From the NCBI GenBank assembly GCA_039654915.1, contig CM077595.1:91057501-91121500 (forward strand): a stretch of 64,000 nt of DNA, in the 5' to 3' direction. This document shows, one piece after another, positions 1 to 10,611 of the stretch (positions within the stretch are counted from its first letter, which is position 1; each line of letters starts with the position of its first letter). Source of the DNA: Aquilaria yunnanensis. Lineage: Eukaryota > Streptophyta > Magnoliopsida > Malvales > Thymelaeaceae. A program made the position numbers and the translations under genes. Below the pieces are notes generated by a model. The model was not told where the DNA came from, did not search any database, and worked only from the letters and a program-made list of their open reading frames with translations.

Positions 1-297
1 TTTTTTTTATTCACAACAACCACCCACACACTAAATATTAAATAAGACCCTATTCATACACATTTACGTTACATTTAGATTCCACCAAAATTCACATATC
101 CCCGACAATAGACAGGCTTGCAAGTCGCAAGTCCCAACACAACAGAAGATCAAAAAAAGAAAAGAAAGGAAAAGCATCTTCCTAGAGACGCCAAGAGAAA
201 ACGTATTCCCGATTCCTGGCTAATACTAACTTCCGAAGCAATTAGCAAGGAAAAGGAAACTCTACAATTAGTTCGAAATGGACAACCGCCGTCGTCT
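1..297 (-). other. 3' untranslated region of the galactinol synthase pseudogene
   Basis: The stretch follows the TGA stop of the minus-strand galactinol synthase reading frame. Read on the minus strand it has no further coding and ends in AATAAA (plus-strand TTTATT at about 6-11), which fits a plant poly(A) signal. The true cleavage site may lie outside the window. A 133-codon plus-strand reading frame over this stretch is antisense to exon 4 and has no recognisable domain. Confidence 0.55.
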
Positions 298-1021
298 TCA
301 GGCAGCCGATGGCGCCGTCACATACTGGACTTGGCCAGCCTCGGAAAGCGCCTCCAGGAATGGCTGCAAGTTCACCCGTTCCGCCTCCACTTCGCCGGAT
401 GCCGCCTTCCTGTAATCCAGCGATTCGTCGTTGAAGATATCCCACCATTTCTGGACAAGCATCTTAATGTCCTCTCTTTGCATGTTCTCTTCCTTCCCCG
501 TGTATCTCCACGGCTTTGATCCCTGTTTTTTATGATTCCGACCATTTCAGTACCAAACAAATAAAAAAGTCACGAAACCATCCATTACTGGATCTCAGTA
601 CTAGTTGAGTCACTCACCGCTGCGCAGTAATGGACAACCTTCACTTTGTCGAGCTCGACTTTCTCTGGATGTCTCCATAACATGGCAAGAACGAGATTGT
701 ATATGTTCGGAATGGGCCTGTAAATGTCTCTGAAGAACATGTTCAAAAAGTCCTGCCCACCACGAATCAAACCGTACCCAACTCAGTCCCAACTCCATAA
801 AAATTATCCGACTCCCATCAGAATAACAAATAGTACGTGAAAAAATTACCTGTTCTGCGAAAGGGGTAGGAGGTGTAACTTTGAGGGTGCTCAAGAGATT
901 ATCGTAAGTGGCAAGGTTAGGCTCGAAGACGAACATGCCGGCGTTGAAGTAGAGAGCCGGCTGCTAGCCCATCTCGGCTTGCCACTTGACCCTGTCGGGG
1001 CACTGCTGGCAGTAACCGATA

Positions 1022-1273
1022 TGTTGATGTGAGTAATCCAGCGTGGCACAAGGAGGAATAGAGTCCAAGTTAGCATTGAAGACAGTAGGAGTAGTTGCTG
1101 ATATCCGAGTCTATAGGCCTTAAGTTACTGAAACTTGTTTCCTGCTTTCTAGCAAAGTTTGTTAGTTTACGTTACTGAACTCAGCCTATAAACATGGCTG
1201 TTACTGATGAAATAAAGAAGGCATTGCGTTCTCTGTTGTTTCTTGCTTACTAAGGTTGCTAGTCTAACCAACA
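1022..1273 (+). repeat. 5' LTR of the copia element
   Basis: The 252-bp repeat runs from TGTTGATGTG to CTAACCAACA. It is preceded by the target duplication CGATA at 1017-1021. Confidence 0.97.
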
Positions 1274-1276
1274 TTG

Positions 1277-1290
1277 TGGTATCAGAGCCA
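1277..1290 (+). other. Primer-binding site of the copia element
   Basis: TGGTATCAGAGCCA starts three bases after the 5' LTR. It is the usual plant copia primer-binding site, complementary to the 3' end of initiator methionine tRNA. It should not be mistaken for a tRNA gene. Confidence 0.9.
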
Positions 1291-1331
1291 GGTTGCAACC
1301 TTTTGGCAAACTCTGTTACTGAGCAACTACA

Positions 1332-4300
1332 ATGGCGAACGGCAGTGCTGCAAACACGTTAGTAAACGTGTCTCAACCTCAAATTCCTCTGTTCAAAGGA
1401 GACTCCTATGAATATTAGAGTATAAAGATGAAAACTTTGTTTAGATCCCAAGATTTGTGGGATCTCGTTGATCAAGGTGTCAATGAAGGCACCTCACAGG
1501 ATGAAGTTACAAGAGAAACAATGAAGAAAGAAGCCAAGGCACTCTTTCTCATTCAACAAGCAGTAGACGAATCAATTTTTTCAAGAATTGCTGGGGCAAC
1601 CACAGCAAAGCAAGCATGGACAACTCTGAAGATTGAATTCCAGGGTTCAGCTAAGGTCATCATTGTAAAGCTACAGCTGCTGCGAAGGGATTTCGAAACT
1701 GCCCTCATAAGCAATGGAGAATCTGTGCAAGACTATATGGGAAGGATCTCCACAATTGTCAACCAAATGAGAACATATGGTGACCAGATTAAAGATGAGA
1801 CAGTGGTTAGCAAGATCCTGAGAAGTTTGATTCCCAAGTTCGATCATGTGCTAGCAGCCATTGAAGAATCCAAGGACCTTTCAACACTCTCGGTTGATGA
1901 GTTGGTGGGGTCTCTACAAACTCATGAGGCCCGGATGAATAGGTTAGCCTCTAAAGATGAAGAGCAGGCCTTTGAAGTTCAGGAGGAGAAAAGCAAGACT
2001 TCTCAATTCAGAGGTAGAGGAAGAGCAAATTTTAGAGGAAGAGGCCGCGGTAGGACTAGACCAGTCCAATGTACTTTCTGCAGAAAGTTTGGGCATCGAG
2101 AAGAAGTATGTTGGAACAAAGAGGAGCAGGCCCAATTTGCTCAAGAAGAAGAAGACTCTGAAGATTACTTGTTTATGACAAGTGAAAAAGCAAACTTGAA
2201 GTCTCAAGAAGTATGGTACGTGGACAGTGGATGTTCAAGCCACCTGACAGGAGTAAAGGAAAAGTTCAAGGAGTTGGATGAAACTTACAAGGCTCAAGTC
2301 AGGTTGGGCAATGACAAACAAGTCCAGATACAGGGTAAAGGTACTATTTTAATTCAGTTTGATGGAAAGGAGAAAATGATTAAAGATGTACAATATGCTC
2401 CTGGTCTTGCACACAATCTTATTAGTGTAGGACAACTAATATCTAATGGATATTCAATGATATTTGAGAAAGGATCCTGCTGTATCAAGACAGCTGCAAG
2501 CGAAAAAGTGTTGGAGGCCAACATGACTGACAACAGGATGTTTCCTGTCAAGTTTGGAACAAACAATCAGTGCTTCATGGCTGAGAACAAAGAAAACTTA
2601 GCAGAAAGATGGCATCTACGATATGGATACCTTCATATTCAAGGGTTGCAACTGTTAGCCAACAAAGAAATGGTGACTGGATTGCCTACTGTTAAGGAAC
2701 TTGACACAATTTGTGAAGGATGTGCATTGGGAAAGCAGACGCGAAAGCCTTTCCCTAAAGGTAAAGCAAAAAGAGCAGACCAGAAGCTTGGATTAGTCCA
2801 TGCGGACTTATGTGGACCAATGAAGACTGAATCACATGCTGGTAGCAGATACTTTTTACTCTTCATTGATGACTTCTCAAGAATGTGTTGGGTTTATTTC
2901 CTCACACATAAGTCTGAAGTGTTTGAACACTTCAAGAAGTTCAAACCTTTGGTCGAAAAGCAGTGTAACCAAAGTCTGAAGGTGTTAAGGACAGACAGAG
3001 GGGGAGAATTCTGTTCAAGAGAGTTTGACAGCTTTTGTGAAGAACAAGGCATTAAAAGGGAACTCACAGCGCCCTACACACCAGAGCAAAACGGAATTGT
3101 GGAAAGAAAGAATAGAACAGTGGTGGAAATGGCAAGAACCATGATTAAGACTAAAGGACTCTCAAATGATTTTTGGGCAGAAGCTGTTGCTGTGGCAGTT
3201 TATCTCCTCAACATGTCTCCTACAAAAGCTGTGTGGAATCAAACACCCTATGAGGCATGGTATGACTCAAAACCTTCAGTAACTCATTTAAGAGTTTTTG
3301 GATGTGTATGTTATGCTCTAGTTCCTGCTGGTAGAACAAAGTTAGATGACAAATCCAGAAAATATATCTTTGTGGGTTACAGTCTTAACTCAAAAGCCTA
3401 TAGGCTGTTTGATCCAGAAACAAAAAATATTGTAATTAGCAGGGATGTTAAGTTTGATGAGAACCTAAGCTGGGATGGAACAACACAAAAAAAGGGCACA
3501 AGTATGAGTTTGGAAGAAGAACCAGTTCAAGCAGTTGATGAGCATATTCCAGCCACACCTGGAGAAGTAGCTCATCCTAAGACATCAAACTCAACGTCCT
3601 CTGAAGACTCATTTCCTGAAAGCAACAGAATCAAGACTAAATCCCTGGGTGACATCTACGCTTCAACTTATGCACTTTTCACAGAAGAACCAACAGATGC
3701 GTATGCTGCCTTAAAAAATGAGGTCTGGAAAGAAGCTATGAAGGCTGAAATGGATGCTATTGAAAAGAATGGAACATGGGAGCTGACCAAGATGCCTCCA
3801 GAAAAAAAGGCAGTAAGTCTCAAGTGGATCTTCAAGATTAAATATCACTCTGATGGATCAGTACAAAAATACAAGGCTAGGCTTGTAGCAAGAGGATTTA
3901 TGCAGGAACAAGGAATTGACTACCAGGAAACATTCTCACCTGTTGCCAGATTTGAGACAGTGAGAATGATCCTTGCTGTTGCAGCAAGCTATCAGTGGAA
4001 GGTTTATCAGTTTGATGTCAAGTCTGTATTTCTAAATGGATACTTGAAGGAAGAAGTTTATGTTCAACAGCCTCAAGGATTCGAGAAGTTAGAAGAAGGT
4101 GAGAAAGTCTACAAGCTCAAAAAGGCACTATATGGACTGAAGCAAGCGCCCAGAGCTTGGTACAGCAAAATTAATGAGTTTTTCCAAACTCATGGATTTC
4201 AGAGAAGTCCAAATGAGCCTACCTTGTATGTCAAACAAGGAAGAGAAGGTCAAGTAGTTATGGTAAGTTTGTATGTGGATGATATGATCTATACAGGATC

Positions 4301-5268
4301 TTCATCTCAGCTTATCACAGACTTAAAAAAGGCAATGATGGCAGTATTCGAAATGACTGATATGGGGGAGCTCAAATACTTTCTCGGCTTGGAAGTCCAG
4401 CACACTGAAGAAGGTATTTTTCTGTCACAAGGAAAATATGCTGGTGACCTCTTGAAGCAGTTTAATATGGATGAATGCAAGGCAGTAACAACCCCAATGA
4501 ATGCAAGTGAAAAACTCACTACCCAAGATAGGAGTAAAATGGCAGACGCAAAGAAATTCAGAAGCCTGGTGGGAAAGCTGCTGTTTTTGTCACATACTAG
4601 ACCAGATATCATGTTTGCTGTAAGCATGATATCAAGATACATGCAGAATCCTACAAGGCATCACTATGGGACAGCTAAAAGGATATTGAGATACATTGCT
4701 GGAACAAAGAGCTATGGCATCTGGTATCTAAAGGATGCAGACCTTAATCTACAAGGCTATTCGGATAGTGACTGGGCTGGCAGTCAAGAAGACAGGAAAA
4801 GTACTAGTGGCAACTGCTTCAACCTTGGTTCAGGACCTATCTCATGGCTATCCAAGAAGCAAAGCACAGTTGCACTCTCTTCAACCGAAGCAGAATATGT
4901 TGCTGCCAATATAGCTGTGTGTCAAAGTGTCTGGCTGAGAAGATTGTTAAATGATCTGGGCCAGAGGCAACACAAGGCAACTGTGGTGTTTTGTGACAAC
5001 CTTTTAGCAATAGCAATGTCCAAAAAATCCAATCCTACATGGGAAAACGAAGCATATTGAAGTAAAGCATAACTTCATTCGAGAACTTGTGAGCAAAGAA
5101 GAAATCAAGATTGAGTTCTGCAAGACTGAGGACCAAATGGCAGACATGTTCACTAAAGCTCTGCCACTATCAAAATTTGTTGGATTACAGGAAAGGCTGA
5201 ATATTGGCCACATTGGATCAAGGGGGAGTGTTGATGTGAGTAATCCAGCGTGGCACAAGGAGGAATAG
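1332..5268 (+). pseudogene. Copia gag-pol polyprotein with a nonsense codon and a frameshift
   Basis: The natural start is ATG 1332. Codon 29 is TAG (1416-1418) where copia relatives have Trp before SIKMKTLFRSQ. The reading frame then stays open from 1428 to 5060 (1,210 codons). Counting from the Met at 1428: the gag domain is followed by a CX2CX4HX4C knuckle from residue 215; the protease DSG aspartate is D266; integrase has D460, D523 and E559 (DD35E); reverse transcriptase has YVDD with D951/D952; RNase H has D1113 and E1154. Near the end an A-run at 5022-5027 holds six A where the conserved reading needs five. This shifts the frame, giving a TGA after AY and loss of the last RNase H helix and tail. 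In the other frame the reading continues to TAG 5266. The integrase HHCC zinc finger has Tyr in place of its second His (WHLRYGY). Confidence 0.93.
5220..5228 (+). other. Polypurine tract of the copia element
   Basis: AAGGGGGAG directly abuts the 3' LTR, the position where plus-strand DNA synthesis is primed in LTR retrotransposons. Confidence 0.85.
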
Positions 5269-5480
5269 AGTCCAAGTCAGCATTGAAGACAGTAGGAGTA
5301 GTTGCTGATATCCGAGTCTATAGGCCTTAAGTTACTGAAACTTGTTTCCTGCTTTCTAGCAAAGTTTGTTAGTTTACGTTACTGAACTCAGCCTATAAAC
5401 AGGGCTGTTACTGATGAAATAAAGAAGGCATTGTGTTCTCTGTTGTTTCTTGCTTACTAAGGTTGCTAGTCTAACCAACA
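5229..5480 (+). repeat. 3' LTR of the copia element
   Basis: This 252-bp copy differs from the 5' LTR by three substitutions and no indels. The second CGATA duplication follows at 5481-5485. The original polyprotein stop codon (TAG 5266-5268) falls inside this LTR. Confidence 0.97.
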
Positions 5481-5809
5481 CGATATTGTACTGCGGCGTG
5501 TGGCTCCATGTCTTCTCGCAGAAACAGTCCATCACGGCGTAGAAATACCCGTCCGGAAGGTCAAACAGGTGGTCAATGTTGTCGAACACTTGTATATCTC
5601 CATCCAAGTATATCATCTTACTGTACTCGATAAACTGCAATCAAATCCATATGTTCGTAAATTCATCACTTCACCAATAAAACCAAGCTTCGCTAACAAG
5701 AAATCCAACTTGCGACGATTGACGCTTCTGACCTAATTCTTTGGCTTCAAAACTGATTAAAAAAACTATTGATTTTATGACTCGGAAGGTGAATGAATTA
5801 TATGTGTGC

Positions 5810-5817
5810 CACGTGTC
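5810..5817 (+). promoter_or_regulatory. ABRE/G-box-like CACGTGTC in galactinol synthase intron 1
   Basis: CACGTGTC is a strong match to the abscisic-acid response element core. It lies inside the first intron (5635-5901) of the galactinol synthase pseudogene. A second copy (ACACGTGT) follows at 5840-5847. Galactinol synthase genes are often induced by drought and abscisic acid, so the sites are plausible enhancers, but function is inference. Confidence 0.4.
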
Positions 5818-5839
5818 AAAGCAGACAGAGGAAAGAGAG

Positions 5840-5847
5840 ACACGTGT
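5840..5847 (+). promoter_or_regulatory. Second G-box (ACACGTGT) in galactinol synthase intron 1
   Basis: This is a palindromic ACACGTGT 30 bases from the first ABRE-like site in the same intron. The pairing of two such boxes is what ABA-responsive enhancers usually need. It rests on motif match only. Confidence 0.35.
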
Positions 5848-6369
5848 AATCTAAAGCTATATAGATGTGGAGCAGGGAGGATCTATCTGAACGCCACGTA
5901 CCTCCCAAATACGCAGCTTGGAGTAGTTGATGACGTAGTAAGCCATGGCGAACTGGGTCTGGTTCTCGGGCGGGTAAACGAGTTCGATCTCGCGGACTAC
6001 ACACCCTTGATCTTGGAGGATCCGACGGTGTTCTTCGGGTACATCTGGCAGTACCGCTACCACTAACGGGTACGCTGTTTTAACCTTCCTTAGGCCCTTC
6101 GCCAGCCCGACAACCCCCTTCCAGTAGTCTCTGCTACCGGCCAAGAAAGTGACGTAGGCCCGGGTAGGAAGAGTCGGCGGCTTGGTGACGACGGCGGGCT
6201 TGGCGGCTGCGGGGACGAGCTCCGGAGCCATGTTAGAAATGTCGTGCGGGAGATTAGGAGTTAGTGAGGAATGAAGAGAGCTCTTTTTTGTGCTCGTTGG
6301 CGTACGACCGCGAGCGCTTGTTTGGATTCTCTCTGTGACTGGCAGGCGTAGGGAGAGAGGGTGAAGGGG

Positions 6370-6377
6370 TTTAAATA
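6370..6377 (-). promoter_or_regulatory. TATA box of the galactinol synthase gene
   Basis: The minus strand reads TATTTAAA here, about 140 bases upstream of the ATG at 6231. That spacing gives a 5' leader of roughly 100 bases. A palindromic ACACGTGT at 6463-6470 lies about 90 bases further upstream, in typical ABRE position. Confidence 0.55.
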
Positions 6378-8039
6378 GGCGCTGCTGCGTGAGATTTGGA
6401 GCTAAAATGACGGTAATTGGGATTATTTGTTCACAGATTTGGAGCGGCCTTGGTATGTCCGTACACGTGTGTGGTTGAAGATCGGACGGTGGTGGAGTGG
6501 CTTCCCTGAAGGTTCTCAAACCGGGCCTACCGTAATAGTGGGGACTGGGGATTGGAAGAGGCTAGAAGCTCCTGCACTTAAATTTTCTGACAGTCTGTTG
6601 TTAACTACTACATATAAAACATTGCCTCCTCCTAGTCCTAGGTTCACTGAACTCTATTGTGAAACTTCAATCTTACCCTTCTCTGTTAAATTTGATTCTT
6701 TGTTAAATATGTTTGCTGTTAATGTGTTGATTAAGAACAGTTTTTTTGACTACGGCAAGGTTTTCGAATAAATTTATTAATGGTAGAAATCAAATCCATG
6801 AAATTAAAAACTAAAAAACACTGTCAAATAGTAGTTTTTAAAAATTTTTAATAGTAAGGAATGTCAAATGAGGTCTGAATTGTATCATTTTTTCTTCCCC
6901 TCTATTCTCTGTTCTGATGAGCCACCTCGCCTGCCTGACTCGAATGTCTGTGCGAGATCATCGTCCAAGTCACCCTGACCCAGTGGCCGCATCTGACGAG
7001 AGCACGAGCAGGTGAAGTTTTGGCATCTAATGCTGCTGCCATCGCTCTGCCGGAAGCTAACCATCTGGGACTGGGAGGAGCCGGAGTTCTTTGTTGCCTG
7101 TTGGGGAGAGTTGTAGAATTTTTCTAGAGGAGCAATGTTGAAATTAACATAAATGTGATTGGAGTAGATAGAGTCAAGTCATCACTAATCGCTGCCGATT
7201 GGCTGCCGAACAATGAAACCGGAATCAGCGATGTTGCAGTGACAGTGACAGAGAGGTTGAGACTTGAGAGACCGGGAAACCAAAAAATTTCCCCTTCCGG
7301 CGAGACAGTTCAACCAAACACACCCGACGTCGTTGTTCCCGCGTCTCATCGCTAGTAGAAAAGGACAGGCTGGGCATTTTGCCAACAAGGCTACAATCGA
7401 CATTTCCCCACGAGGATCATACGCTCCTTACGTTATTAACTCCAAGCTGGAACAGAGACGTGATCAGGCGTGTCCGGGTGCACGCCAGATCATATACTCG
7501 ATACTCCCAGATTCTTCGTTTCCATTGCACATATGCAACAAAGGATCGGTTTAAATTTGTATTATTGTCAATGGTCTTTTGGATTTAAATGCCTATTTAT
7601 ATAAGATTCACAAAAAATCATACCCGACTTGTTATTGTTTAGAACAATAGGAAATCTGTAATATTTTAGGCTAATTAAAAATTACATTGTTTATGTAGAG
7701 GCTTTTTAATGGCTTAATTTTGCTTGGGTAGTTAATAAAATTTACAGATGTAAATAAATAAGAAACTTCAATGCATGGTTTATAAAAAATAAATTTTTAT
7801 ATCAAAACCACGAGTATATTTGATACTATGCATGTAAATTAATATAGGTATAGCTAGCAAATCGTACGTGCGCATCTTTGTGACCACCAAAATTAAGTAA
7901 AGCGAGTAAGCAAATAGTAAAAGGAATACATAAAAGCCCAAAATGGGGCCAGCCCTGCCCTACTGTGAATTTGTGGCTCTTCTTGTTGGAAGGGCAACAT
8001 CTTGAGAGGAAAAAGTTTACGTCGACGGGATTCTTCGAG
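6378..8039. other. Intergenic DNA upstream of galactinol synthase
   Basis: The first few hundred bases are the galactinol synthase promoter. Short open frames at about 6427-6771 and 7155-7588 have no recognisable domain and no splice support. The stretch from 7560 on is AT-rich with no gene. Confidence 0.4.
6463..6470 (-). promoter_or_regulatory. ABRE-like G-box upstream of the galactinol synthase TATA box
   Basis: ACACGTGT is a G-box palindrome located in the proximal promoter. With the two intron copies it makes three G-boxes around exon 1, in keeping with a stress-inducible galactinol synthase. Confidence 0.4.
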
Positions 8040-8372
8040 AGCCAATTTGTTTAAGTTAACTTAATTTAAAATAATTTATTTTTATTTTTATATTTTTTAT
8101 TTAAAAATTAATATTATATAAATATAATAATTCATTTAAAAGTAAATTTTTATAATGGTGCTAAATTTTTATGAATTTTTATTTTTAATACCTAAAACAA
8201 GAAAAAATTATAAAATTTAGTAAGATTATAAAAATTATATTTTCAATAAATTATTACATGTACATAAAATTACCTTTTAAATATAATTTCTTTCAGGTAA
8301 AAAAATATAAAAATAAAAATAAGTCCTTTCAAATTAAATTGATTTAAATTAAAACGAATTGGTTCCAAATCT
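8040..8372. repeat. Hairpin MITE, diverged relative of the foldback element at 19.7-20.3 kb
   Basis: The two halves are inverted copies of each other around a centre near 8210. For example, AATTTGTTTAAGTTAACTT near the left pairs loosely with the complement of TTAAATTAAAACGAATTGG on the right. The internal sequence closely resembles the arms of the 19721-20309 element (shared ATTTATTTTTATTTTTATA and ATTTTTATAAT blocks). It lacks that element's conserved outer terminal repeats, so it is a decayed or truncated member. Confidence 0.55.
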
Positions 8373-8919
8373 TAACAACTACAAGTCATTTTTGTATGGA
8401 ATACGCTGGTGTCTCCTAAGTGAATCTTGAATCATATGATATGCACCACAGAATGAATTTTTCTAATTGAAAAATTAATTATTTTAAATTTTATTAATTT
8501 TTTTTGTTTCGAATTATATTATTTAAAATTTAATACTTGATTTACTTAATAATCATCTGAACAGGAATTTTTTAAAAAAGTAATTAATTTTTTATATTCT
8601 TTCACACCTAGCTTGAAACAGGAAAACTTGATAAAAAGGTATTTAATTCTTTTAAAATATTTTTGGGATTCTTAATATTGAACAAAAGAGTAAAAAGTCA
8701 AGATATATTATATACACATTGGGTCAAGCACCTTGTTTATACACAAGGCAGAACTAGCTGTTCATGCTTAAGAATGAAACAAATAAGTAGCCATTTCGGC
8801 TCAAAAAGAAAAAAATTGAACAAATAATAAAATAATTTCATTAGAAGAAATCCAAAGTATTACTCTAAATTATTAATTAACATCCTTCTGCAAACTCATG
8901 ATGGGTTGAGTTGAATTAT
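8373..8919. other. AT-rich intergenic DNA
   Basis: I see no gene, repeat family or RNA here. Confidence 0.4.
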
Positions 8920-9640
8920 TTGAAAGTAATCAAATCAATGTGTTGCATGAAATTATGTCAAGATATCGATAACTTGTAAGTTAAATGAGATATGTGGTAA
9001 TTCAATACTGTCTCGCACTTTATTCTTGTCGAGTGATGTGATAATCCACTGCAATGTTCTTTTTCTACTCATGGAAAACTTCATTATGGGCAATATGAAT
9101 AGTGTTTTACTTTTACAAAATAAATGGATCAAGTGTAGATTTGTTTACACCAATGTCTTTACACAACCAAACACAATCATTTTATTTTAGCAGTGGTGTC
9201 TGCTAATGCTCTATATTTTGCTTCAGCATTGGATTGAGATATGATTGTTTATTTCTTACTTATTCATGAATGCATGGTATCACATAGGAAATACAATATC
9301 CAATTGTGGATCACCGTTCTTAAGCATCACCAGCTTAATTTGAGTATGAAAAAACACTAGGTTCAATATTAGAATTAAATGAAAATAATAATCCTTGATA
9401 TAACATACCTTTTATATATCTCAGCATGTCAAGAAAGGCTACCAAGCGTATAAATTGAGGTGCTGACACGAAATGGCTAACAGTATGACTTGCATAACAG
9501 TTGCCCAACCATGCGATCATGAGATAAATTAGACTCTCTATGAGTTGTCTATTAAATGTAGCATCTTAAAGACGTTCTCCATTTGTTGTATGAAATTTAA
9601 TATTTTATTCAAAAGGTATGTCTACAACTATATTAACAAT
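8920..9640 (-). mobile_element. Relic of a Ty1/copia pol gene (RT end and RNase H)
   Basis: Read on the minus strand in pieces, the stretch matches the copia end of pol in the expected order. The pieces are RQLIESLIYL, then SHTVSHFVSAPQF and LRYIKGMLYQGLLF, then an RNase H remnant (SNAEAKYRALADTTAK from SSTEAEYRALA), then a remnant of the C-terminal tail (KVRDSIELPHIS and DILT from LADIFTK). Frames change several times and stops are frequent, so it is an old fragment. It is unrelated in age and position to the young copia element at 1022-5480. No LTR could be traced. Confidence 0.7.
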
Positions 9641-9919
9641 TATGCTCCAAGATTTGCCGATTTGGCCCATCTTTCAAGATCTTCACCTTCTAAAATACTA
9701 AAGACTTAAATTCCCATGAATCAACCAAGAAATCTTTAAGAAAACATAATAAGTGAATATGAATTAGTTAAAAAATCAAATGAAATGTATTGAAAACTTC
9801 AATACATTACAATTAAATTGTCAACTCTTCAAGATGATTATATTATTGCTCTTCCCTTAACTATGTAATTGTAGCATGCTTTCTTATAGCAGGCTGAGTT
9901 GTTGATTTTTTCTTACACA

Positions 9920-10480
9920 CTCAGATTCTTGGCTGCTACGCTTTGGGAGATCTAGATTAGGGGTAATGAGTGTGTCTTTCGTCAAGCAGCATTTCATATT
10001 CCATCTTTGATTACACGGCAAGATGATCGTATTGCTCAACTCTCTTTATTTGAGGATTTGCTCCAAAAGTTATTACTAGACATGTATAATCCTCTTCCTA
10101 CTCTGTGTGGTACGTGAGGCAATAACCAACACTTACCGCTTGATTGCCGCCCAACTATCATAGCCACGGATAGGGCGTGGAGTAGTTCGACTGGTCTGGG
10201 TGTTGCAACCTGGGTTTAGCAAAGCATTAATCCCCCCCATTTGCTTTATCAAGCCACTTTTTTTTGTCATTGTCGATTAGCGTTAGGAGCTGAAGTTCAG
10301 GCCATTCGTAGCATTCTGTTGATGGTAGTTGATCATTATCTTAAATTCCTCACCTTACTCATAGATTGCTCGCAGGTTTTGCATATATTATTGGTTGATC
10401 GTTGTGCCCAAGTAACGAGTCCTTGCTATGCAGTAACTTGCTACTTATTTTCCTCCTTAATTATTCCTCTTTTTTTTCTT
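9920..10480 (+). mobile_element. LINE tail relic with RVT_3-type RNase H domain
   Basis: An interrupted reading contains FLAATLWEI followed by CVFRQAAFHIPS, the helix after the zinc-binding region of plant L1 ORF2. Next comes DRAWSSSTGLGVATWV and LGAEVQAIRSILLMVVDHY with LTLLIDCSQVLHILL, the plant RVT_3 RNase H pattern (DG.W... EAEAIR... SDC..V). Several stops interrupt it. It is a 5'-truncated, decayed LINE copy. Confidence 0.65.
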
Positions 10481-10505
10481 ACGATTATAAAAAAAATCAC
10501 CTTAT

Positions 10506-10529
10506 ACACACACACACACACACACACAC
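10506..10529. repeat. (CA)12 microsatellite
   Basis: An uninterrupted AC/CA dinucleotide run sits just 3' of the LINE tail relic. It could have grown from the relic's A-rich end. Confidence 0.9.
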
Positions 10530-10611
10530 GTCATTAAGTGTAACTTATGACTCGGTAAATGTGCTTGTATTATAAACTTGAGGTTAAAAGGTCAAACTTT
10601 CGTAAATCTAT

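Larger units (their letters stand above)
1022..5480 (+). mobile_element. Ty1/copia LTR retrotransposon inserted in galactinol synthase exon 2
   Basis: The element has two 252-bp direct LTRs that begin TG and end CA, and is flanked by the 5-bp target duplication CGATA (1017-1021 and 5481-5485). A primer-binding site complementary to initiator methionine tRNA lies at about 1277-1290 and a polypurine tract at 5220-5228. The internal region codes for gag, protease, integrase, reverse transcriptase and RNase H in that order, the copia order. The LTRs differ at three positions only (1071/5278, 1195/5402, 1227/5434), so the insertion is young. It lies antisense to the host gene. Its own polyprotein is interrupted twice, so it is not autonomous as sequenced. 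Confidence 0.97.
298..6231 (-). pseudogene. GolS: Galactinol synthase (GT8 family), split by a retrotransposon and carrying a stop codon
   Basis: Galactinol synthase makes galactinol from UDP-galactose and myo-inositol, the committed step to raffinose-family sugars, in the cytosol. Reading the minus strand, exon 1 is 5902-6231 (110 codons, MAPELV to LRIWE). Exon 2 is 5634-5481 plus 1016-850 (107 codons), exon 3 is 752-618 (45 codons) and exon 4 is 522-298. All junctions are GT-AG and in phase, giving 336 codons, the normal family length. Family marks are YVTFLAGSRDYWKGV, the metal-binding DGD at residues 121-123, YFNAGMFVFEP, LAMLWRHPE and the C-terminal APSAA. Two lesions are visible. Codon 179 is TAG (plus-strand CTA at 964-966) just before LYFNAGMF, where the family has a sense codon. 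Codon 162 is split by an antisense copia insertion at 1022-5480. Either would remove the C-terminal half. The gene was functional recently, since all other exons and splice sites are clean. Confidence 0.93.

Noticed and set aside
118..519. 133-codon plus-strand open frame
   Set aside because: It is antisense to galactinol synthase exon 4 and 3' UTR, with no domain and basic low-complexity content.
1277..1290. tRNA-like sequence
   Set aside because: It is the retrotransposon primer-binding site, not a tRNA gene.
5857..6519. 220-codon reading of galactinol synthase exon 1 from an upstream Met
   Set aside because: The extra 96 residues run through the TATA box region and are not found in the family. 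The reading also continues past the GAG|GTACGT donor into the intron.
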